NCBI GenBank assembly: GCA_029557025.1
Contig: JAKPRU010000820.1
Coordinates: 1-9,982 of the forward strand
DNA: 9,982 bases
Origin: Candidatus Omnitrophota bacterium
GTDB lineage: Bacteria; Hinthialibacterota; Hinthialibacteria; Hinthialibacterales; JAKPRU01
Direction: 5' to 3'
Shown one piece after another: positions 9,201 through 9,982 of this stretch. Under the pieces are notes generated by a model, which was not told the origin of the DNA, searched no databases, and was given only the letters and a program-made list of their open reading frames with translations. The stretch's first letter is position 1; the number at the start of each line of letters is the position of its first letter. A program made the translations under genes and the position numbers.

Positions 9201-9497
9201 GGCGCTGTCGGACCAGCCGGCCACGCCGGTTCCGATCATGGTTTGGATCAGGTTATTTGCGACATAACGAATGCGGTGGTTTTCGGTATCGGCGATGAGA
9301 AGCCTGCCGGTGGCATCGAATGCGATTCCGGAGGGATAGCTCAGCCCGGACAGCGTGGGAGGGACCCCATCGCCGCCGAATGACTTGGCTCCTGTTCCGG
9401 CAATGGTTTCTATGACCTGCGCCCGGACCGGAACGATCAGGATCAAACCGGCCAGAATCCCGACAATGCCAAACATCCGGAACGAAACACCGGACAT
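273..9497 (-). CDS. Giant secreted NHL / Ig-like / FG-GAP repeat protein, about 3074 residues
   Basis: This is one uninterrupted frame ending in TGA at 275-273. I chose the ATG at 9497-9495 because AAGGAAGGA precedes it with 7-8 nt spacing and it places a Sec signal peptide at the very N-terminus. In-frame TTG (9533) and ATG (9527) codons lie further upstream but add a charged leader and have weaker ribosome sites. Domain order, in residues: signal peptide 1-26; 12 NHL-type units 33-690; Ig-like domains about 691-1563; alternating A/B beta-rich repeats 1564-2429; two Ig/cadherin-like domains 2430-2650; Thr-Pro linker 2655-2666; FG-GAP/VCBS-like repeats about 2715-3015; a unique tail to 3074. 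Cysteines are few, as is common in exported repeat proteins. I see no enzyme motif and no sorting or anchoring signal. NHL propellers and Ig-like rods usually mediate binding, so a surface or extracellular scaffold or adhesin role is inferred. Substrate and partner are unknown. Confidence 0.95.
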   Translation of the reverse strand: MSGVSFRMFGIVGILAGLILIVPVRAQVIETIAGTGAKSFGGDGVPPTLSGLSYPSGIAFDATGRLLIADTENHRIRYVANNLIQTMIGTGVAGWSDSATLALEVPIHSPIDVLPLSNGSVVFSDAGNHRIRIMSLSGVVSTLVGDGTPAVAGDGQCGTQASVLRPVGLVTDATGNLFWAEEHRVRVLENNIVRTIAGTGVAGYAGDGSPPLEAQFNTISDLAVQPGGGIFVADTYNHRVRLICPGWTQVSTYAGNGIKGDTVANVTATIAMLDTPVALTLDHLNQLIIANVGTRLLVRIRQDGLTARFFITENTEQPFVAAGLTRDSTGDTYYSQGYSYVTVYTGATGTPTPRELPFAGIGIASYGGEAVPAGLAFLATPSFIVVDPTGQLVFSDTGVNRVRLIDSSGIVRTIAGNGLASGSVSDGSLAIDIPVSSPMGLGYDATANLYVAENGRHVIRRFTPEYNSLAYRAVGSGTQGYATGTTLTAYLNSPAGLAVGSTGVLVFADQMNHRVRSAEPSGSIADLAGNGTATYAGDLGPGILASLHTPTGVYRDASGRTLIADTLNNRIRVLSPDGIITTLAGTGSAGYSGDSIPAVSAELKAPSHAIGDTSGNIYIADTQNHRIRKISTDGKISTIAGTGSAGYNGDGDQAIFSQLNQPFGLLLDASGNLLIVDRGNGRIRKIDFGDLDPSLVNPPSNKSANAPGSVTLTVLDSGNGTVVPGRVKQGGQVRAEFRLFDKSASSAPVVVSAGWSRFAGTFVPGSLLVAGNPTPATVTENGIKFNVENRSLSDISCVFEVGNAPSTPVALGTVVIVDATDHGADFRSITSYHPGNLFWTGAAEAGVVSTTLEIDNTAPAILSSQVLVSRDNGATYQPIVFPSLNSGDILLINVFVQSDSLSDLHHDLVQQFNSGTIRFENIVDGTSVVEAGSPGSSVFNATVSAQVTATALPITPRKIHLTFADEVGNQTQAQIAELGVKTAGPSLITSDLIVNGHIAPVGTYRTGPDSGPNSMAEVSEGDEIQLVATFGSFNSTGLERLTADFSPIYPRELWPSVSELVPSVTSQAGSILTATWTVSTVNLGAGGISEVTFANLQSIGKTMIPLSPAGLPPGVTPTALPGVPGTPKLTVQAGAVPSAATRIRISLLDADSAFPLIPLDTNEFTVDTQPPEAAVYLDSNPPFRIVQGALAGVPQRVRGGDMLTYRVEFTNPLILRNGNDYFAAGTSSQSITADLSGVGGPTASAVAPVIVYSTPQTGLPTIYTAQFDVTVSDQIGKTEVTSKQPVGYTFFLWDDVGNALSVISPATEIAVDNHPPTVSVGAVNVYLVSGTATRPDGSAIQIGQSIPTQSMLFPNTAVRITGTNIWDPIDDTLAFLARPDAMRVFFSDGVGGSYQLTDASSSSQNVFPTFVLTMPPAEQLRTTESFSIVIAASDALGNCYQGIPSPRFRVNGAPDMTLDVYGPSGNPLAQDAAGRTVTIPAGKNNRIHVSSFDLDKITAIGFDISPPGRFDTQSTYGSLETTNATGELSISPVLGDFLGPAYLIVSVTDSTGRSSADRITLLVNQPPAIRNITSSIYTGQTLSGTGEAMIDPPAISEDQRLTLTIVGSDPNSDNNLLLSATGAVFSLPSLATATVNGQSGIPPAGLPILVGPQMGQFSAVFELGPTFRTVSPLIGQVSREIQLTLSDGELSDTVSLPITVEHKPTVPQLRVSAMRLDGVPIPVNPTVRVPENSLLTVNLTGTDVSGEMLTMTQTLGTGLGTFTATPGTDSTQGLFTFRPGPFDADLPEGYPPSLYDSPIDPSSFEFTTRNESGKAISTGFQVDIINTPQAPSLAVSATLSGRAITPDSATRAVVTGQDVVIRAEAVDSDRDIVLIEFNAPASAGIRQVYSGFGSATSELSLTFDETFPVGSTVRIGVRARDQVFGSPWTYYNFQVVQLSDRLSFLLPFRGVLTSATGAAFVGASTEITIRETDYLDLIVRTSNLGPSETVTLLAQGTALSNPKLLSAIFADQSIVTGHSLPFVVSASGEVSTNFRLRPGLHAVPASATSQTATLELQMTDGILWQYHDLRVIIENVPTAPQLTLKELRIDGTVIPVTQTIQMDERSLLTALVEVADTGAESVGLTASGLPPGAQFTASSGVPPVTGTLAYRPPLGAFTASPYSMVLHATNNGGFHTQMPLTITVRQRYHSPNLQVGLTINEATAPITEPIALDTLAMLNLVFSGLDTDPDDRLILSVSGTVFTTTDLQRVEFSGQSVQSGTPLPFRLEGPEPAGSLLVYPGVVANLPGQPAKEYTLELLLSDGVFEVSKTLTLSITATHAPPIVRLTAAYVDGVSVPLSNSLTVSEGHVLTGTVIAFDPTGLPLAFSVRETKGLAQIQSCTSVGFATSEFRVAPSPIQSASSPLAILFTARNQRSETTEWTLNIDILDVDFPAQAAVEVYVDGRLQGTANIYSVTAGHCTTAIGYAWDPDEQSVLLNVANSPPGSLFHPPLGLDTKLGAQPAIVSVTFVPQTAGEILSVTFIAGDSLSDILLGDTAIGAQFRILSASVPPTLELEVTVPNPLWLGQTVNLVAFVDDPEGDPVTLLAYFDGNPVVQGRDGFSLLNGFYTPGTVGGILIFQPGHPQLGDHLLTIEATDGQASTRRDIPLSIQAPVGTPTPCPTPTPTTVPDTMLLSQGHGGTGTSKRLHRIGDVWRQVPFSGFQGMTRVTAAKLNTSRERAVNTAVADIDGDGVKDIVVGFGPGGMGSSQPSILVVWRTFGGLSGGPKWMTSKGVFSPISSNEKYRNPHGALNVAAGNFAGYGLPMIAAAQGLGGSHQIRILQYNPNPPPNRKLETLGTIRGLHEQALWGNGSGGVAVAAGDVNQDGLDELVVGQMNGEGATTLFQVLLLKWDRKTGQVVLAGYTPPLEAFPIEQQGLGGVNLAVGDVDEDGQNEIIAATAGYTGEGAKNFLRVFRAELNPDGSFREIVPITQPVQVFGAVQNPSGGIDIAAGNLDSDWADELLIGTQAILNLNLETGGVTFDCVPPRDLVKGINFHFDENGEFTGISDARSPFVAYDGVNLPTSGAVNVEFYPAE
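276..279 (-). promoter_or_regulatory. Possible Shine-Dalgarno bearing on the DUF2283 start
   Basis: GGAG is read on the minus strand at 279-276, inside the last codons of the giant gene. It lies 10 nt upstream of an in-frame ATA codon at 265-263 that begins I-K-V-Y-Y-D, where DUF2283 proteins usually start. No ATG, GTG or TTG occurs in frame there; the nearby GTG is in a frame that stops within five codons. Either a non-canonical AUA start is used, or translation begins at the ATG at 298 by coupling to the terminating ribosome. The motif is only four bases and could be chance. Confidence 0.25.
450..1400 (-). other. C-terminal FG-GAP/VCBS-like propeller region (about residues 2700-3016)
   Basis: Five repeats spaced 64-70 residues each begin with a hydrophobic strand ending in A-x-G-D/N. 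They read AVADIDGDGVKDIVVGFG (Asp2726), AAGNFAGYGLPMIAAAQG (Asn2796), AAGDVNQDGLDELVVGQM (Asp2860), AVGDVDEDGQNEIIAATA (Asp2925) and AAGNLDSDWADELLIGTQ (Asn2992). This is the FG-GAP/VCBS pattern, in which D-x-D/N-x-DG loops bind calcium in integrin-type propellers. Three loops are canonical. The second has lost its acidic residues, and the fifth has Trp in place of the loop Gly. A full propeller usually has seven blades, so end blades are either too degenerate to see or absent. About 60 unique residues follow. Confidence 0.85.
1500..1535 (-). other. Thr-Pro linker (residues 2655-2666)
   Basis: TPTPCPTPTPTT is encoded by a low-complexity stretch of ACN/CCN codons. Such linkers join exported domains and resist folding. 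Here it separates the Ig-like rod from the C-terminal propeller region. The single cysteine within it is unusual and could be a site for a disulfide or modification. Confidence 0.85.
1545..2210 (-). other. Two membrane-distal Ig/cadherin-like domains (residues 2430-2651)
   Basis: Two domains follow the A/B array. The first contains VEVYVDGRLQG and AWDPDEQSVLL. The second begins SVPPTLELEV and contains FVDDPEGDPVTLLAYFDG and HLLTIEATDGQAS. The D-P-E/D segments followed by a closing ATDGQAS-like strand are typical of bacterial cadherin-like and Ig-like modules, where the acidic loop can bind calcium. They precede the flexible linker and so probably form the end of the rod. Exact family assignment is not possible by eye. 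Confidence 0.6.
2211..4808 (-). repeat. Compound alternating A/B beta-domain repeat (residues 1564-2429)
   Basis: Two unlike domain types alternate in the order A1 (1564-1700), B1 (1701-1825), an odd Ig-like domain (1826-1934), A2 (about 1936-2074), B2 (2075-2187), A3 (2188-2317), B3 (2318-2429). A domains share NGQSGIPPAGLPI, ADQSIVTGHSLPF and SGQSVQSGTPLPF in mid-domain, and near their ends SDGELSDTVSLPI, TDGILWQYHDLRV and SDGVFEVSKTLTL. B domains share LDGVPIPV, IDGTVIPV and VDGVSVPL near their starts, then PENSLLTV, DERSLLTA and SEGHVLTG, and near their ends FEFTTRNESG, MVLHATNNGG and ILFTARNQRS. The pattern points to duplication of an A-B pair followed by divergence. Some A domains carry an acidic D-x-D-x-D-D type segment (GLDTDPDD in A3), compatible with calcium binding. 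Confidence 0.8.
4809..7427 (-). other. Diverse Ig-like / bacterial surface beta-sandwich region (residues 691-1563)
   Basis: This region is rich in Thr, Ser, Val and Pro and punctuated by strand-start motifs typical of bacterial Ig-like and cadherin-like domains. IDNTAPAILSS begins at residue 854, VDTQPPEAAVY at 1166, VDNHPPTVSVG at 1311, and NGAPDMTLDVYG around 1451. These imply five or six domains of roughly 110-170 residues with little mutual similarity. Segments such as FADEVGNQTQA and FLWDDVGNAL resemble the D-x-x-GN strand ends of such folds. A Pro-rich joint (SPAGLPPGVTPTALPG) lies near residue 1120. A structural, spacer or binding role is inferred; domain boundaries are approximate. 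Confidence 0.7.
7428..9401 (-). repeat. Twelve NHL-type beta-propeller units (residues 33-690)
   Basis: Units average 55 residues and follow the pattern AGTG..GY.GDG, L..P.G...D..GNL.IADT.NHRIR, ..G.I.T. Clear examples are IADTENHRIR (unit 1), VADTYNHRVR (unit 4), IADTLNNRIR (unit 10), IADTQNHRIR (unit 11) and IVDRGNGRIR (unit 12). I count twelve units. Units 5 and 6 (residues 254-358, DNA 8738-8424) are degenerate: both lack the ADT-NHR motif, although spacing is kept. NHL domains commonly form six-bladed propellers, so twelve units fit two consecutive propellers, with the decayed units at the end of the first. At DNA level the strands encoding AGTG repeat a GTTCCGGCGA-like motif many times, which could be prone to recombination. 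Confidence 0.9.
9420..9497 (-). other. Sec signal peptide of the giant protein
   Basis: Residues 1-26 show a short n-region with one basic residue (MSGVSFRMFG), a hydrophobic core (IVGILAGLILIVPV) and a V-R-A cleavage site before Gln27. There is no lipobox cysteine, so export by Sec with signal peptidase I processing is expected. The mature protein would start directly before the first NHL unit. Confidence 0.85.
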
Positions 9498-9504
9498 GGA
9501 GCCA

Positions 9505-9513
9505 TCCTTCCTT
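9505..9513 (-). promoter_or_regulatory. Ribosome binding site of the giant gene
   Basis: AAGGAAGGA on the minus strand (9513-9505) ends 7 nt before the ATG at 9497. It is a near-ideal Shine-Dalgarno. It decides the start in favour of 9497 over the in-frame TTG at 9533 and ATG at 9527. Confidence 0.75.
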
Positions 9514-9589
9514 AAGAACCAGGGCATATCCAAACTCGTCTCAACCGCAGAGAAAGCGAGCGCCAGTCCGCTCCCGTTTATTCAACCCC

Positions 9590-9618
9590 TATATCGGCAT
9601 ATCGTCCGATCCGTTCAA
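9590..9618 (-). promoter_or_regulatory. Weak sigma70-like promoter candidate for the giant gene
   Basis: On the minus strand, TTGAAC (9618-9613) is followed after 17 nt by GATATA (9595-9590), about 93 nt before the chosen ATG. The -35 box matches TTGACA at four of six positions and the -10 box matches TATAAT at three of six. Spacing is ideal but the match is weak, and promoter rules of this organism are unknown. The gene could instead be read through from the methyltransferase gene. Confidence 0.2.
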
Positions 9619-9749
9619 ACCTTAATAGATACCGGAGTTTCCTGGAGAAAGCACGTTCCGGCTTCTACGCTTTGGAGGCGGATGACGGGTTCTTGTTTAG
9701 AATATCACAGAAGCGGTTTTATGCACGAAAAATGAGGCCTGGATCGGAT

Positions 9750-9777
9750 AAGTCCCATAGGTCCTACATGACCTATG
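9750..9777. repeat. Intergenic palindrome built on a 9-bp degenerate tandem repeat
   Basis: CATAGGTC (9756-9763) and GACCTATG (9770-9777) form a perfect 8-bp inverted repeat around a 6-nt loop, CTACAT. The same stretch reads as three 9-bp units, AAGTCCCAT, AGGTCCTAC and ATGACCTAT (9750-9776), with consensus ANGWCCYAY. It lies 17 nt past the methyltransferase stop codon. No T-run follows the hairpin on the minus strand, so it is not a classical intrinsic terminator. It may be a dispersed palindromic element, an mRNA 3'-end stabiliser or a protein-binding site. Confidence 0.6.
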
Positions 9778-9791
9778 ATTCGTAATTCGTG
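9778..9791. repeat. 7-bp tandem pair beside the palindrome
   Basis: ATTCGTA and ATTCGTG (9778-9791) are adjacent 7-bp units differing at the last base. They fill the gap between the palindrome and the methyltransferase stop codon. With only two copies, chance is possible. Confidence 0.4.
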
Positions 9792-9793
9792 GG

Positions 9794-9982
9794 TCACCCC
9801 TTCCTGCCTGTTATGCAGATCCAATGTCGCGTGTTCGGCAGGTCGATGTCAACAAATCCCGCCTCTTTGAACCAGTGGAACACCTCCGGGTAGGTGTGTT
9901 TCCACTGGTAAGTCGGGGAGTACCAGTCGAACGTATCCAGCCAGCGCCAGCGCCAATGCGGGTGCATGGAAATGGGAAAGAA
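9794..9982 (-). CDS. C-terminus of a probable class I SAM-dependent methyltransferase (partial)
   Basis: An open frame enters from the right edge and ends at TGA (9796-9794), giving 62 residues; the N-terminal part is outside the window. It reads WLDTFDWYSPTYQWKHTY, then EVFHWFKEAGFVDIDL, and ends ICITGRKG. The DTFDWYSP-x-YQ-K-HTY-x-EV-x-WF-x-EAGF-x-D pattern followed by a short basic end resembles the C-terminus of Methyltransf_11/UbiE-like Rossmann methyltransferases, where it packs on the sheet beyond the SAM site. The SAM-binding motif is not in the window, so family and substrate cannot be confirmed. The giant gene lies 297 nt downstream on the same strand, with the palindrome between. 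Co-transcription is possible but not shown. Confidence 0.65.
   Translation of the reverse strand, partial: FFPISMHPHWRWRWLDTFDWYSPTYQWKHTYPEVFHWFKEAGFVDIDLPNTRHWICITGRKG

Noticed and set aside
8649..9383. 244-codon plus-strand open frame opposite the NHL repeats
   Set aside because: It is a shadow of the regular Gly/Asp/Ala-rich NHL codons. The translation has no independent family signature.
9498..9533. N-terminal extension of the giant protein from TTG 9533 or ATG 9527
   Set aside because: It would put a charged leader (MDMPWFLRKDGS) before the signal peptide and lacks a good ribosome site. The ATG at 9497 has an excellent one.
9756..9777. Intrinsic terminator for the methyltransferase gene
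   Set aside because: The palindrome is perfect, but on the minus strand it is followed by GGGACTTATCC, not a T-run, and the stem is only half GC. I list it as a repeat instead.
1..9982. CRISPR array, tRNA, rRNA, transposase or phage genes
   Set aside because: I saw no regularly spaced identical direct repeats, no tRNA-like cloverleaf and no integrase or transposase motifs on either strand.

Overview
The window is almost wholly one minus-strand gene of about 9.2 kb. It encodes a secreted modular protein of about 3074 residues. A partial gene lies at each edge, on the same strand. Coding density is high and base composition moderately GC-rich. The Sec signal peptide, Pro/Thr linker, NHL repeats, Ig-like domains and FG-GAP repeats together suggest an environmental bacterium, probably a diderm from a little-cultured phylum that makes very large multidomain exoproteins. 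No marker gene is present, so no taxon is claimed.

Layout, read in the direction of transcription (right to left). (1) 9982-9794: the C-terminal 62 codons of a gene resembling a class I SAM-dependent methyltransferase. (2) 9793-9498: a 296-nt intergenic stretch. It holds a perfect 8-bp palindrome built on a degenerate 9-bp tandem repeat, a 7-bp tandem pair, a weak promoter candidate and a good Shine-Dalgarno. (3) 9497-273: the giant gene. Its protein runs signal peptide, 12 NHL units (probably two six-bladed propellers), about 870 residues of varied Ig-like domains, a compound alternating A/B repeat of beta-rich domains, two further Ig/cadherin-like domains, a short Thr-Pro linker, and a C-terminal FG-GAP/VCBS-type propeller region. 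(4) 298 to the left edge: a DUF2283-family gene. It has no stop inside the window and its only ATG overlaps the end of the giant gene by 26 nt.

The giant protein looks like a non-enzymatic extracellular scaffold or adhesin, with propellers at both ends of a long Ig-like rod. I see no catalytic domain and no C-terminal anchor (LPXTG, PEP-CTERM, autotransporter barrel or recognisable type IX signal). The DUF2283 gene may be translationally coupled to it; a functional link is only inferred. The many other open frames inside the giant gene are composition shadows.
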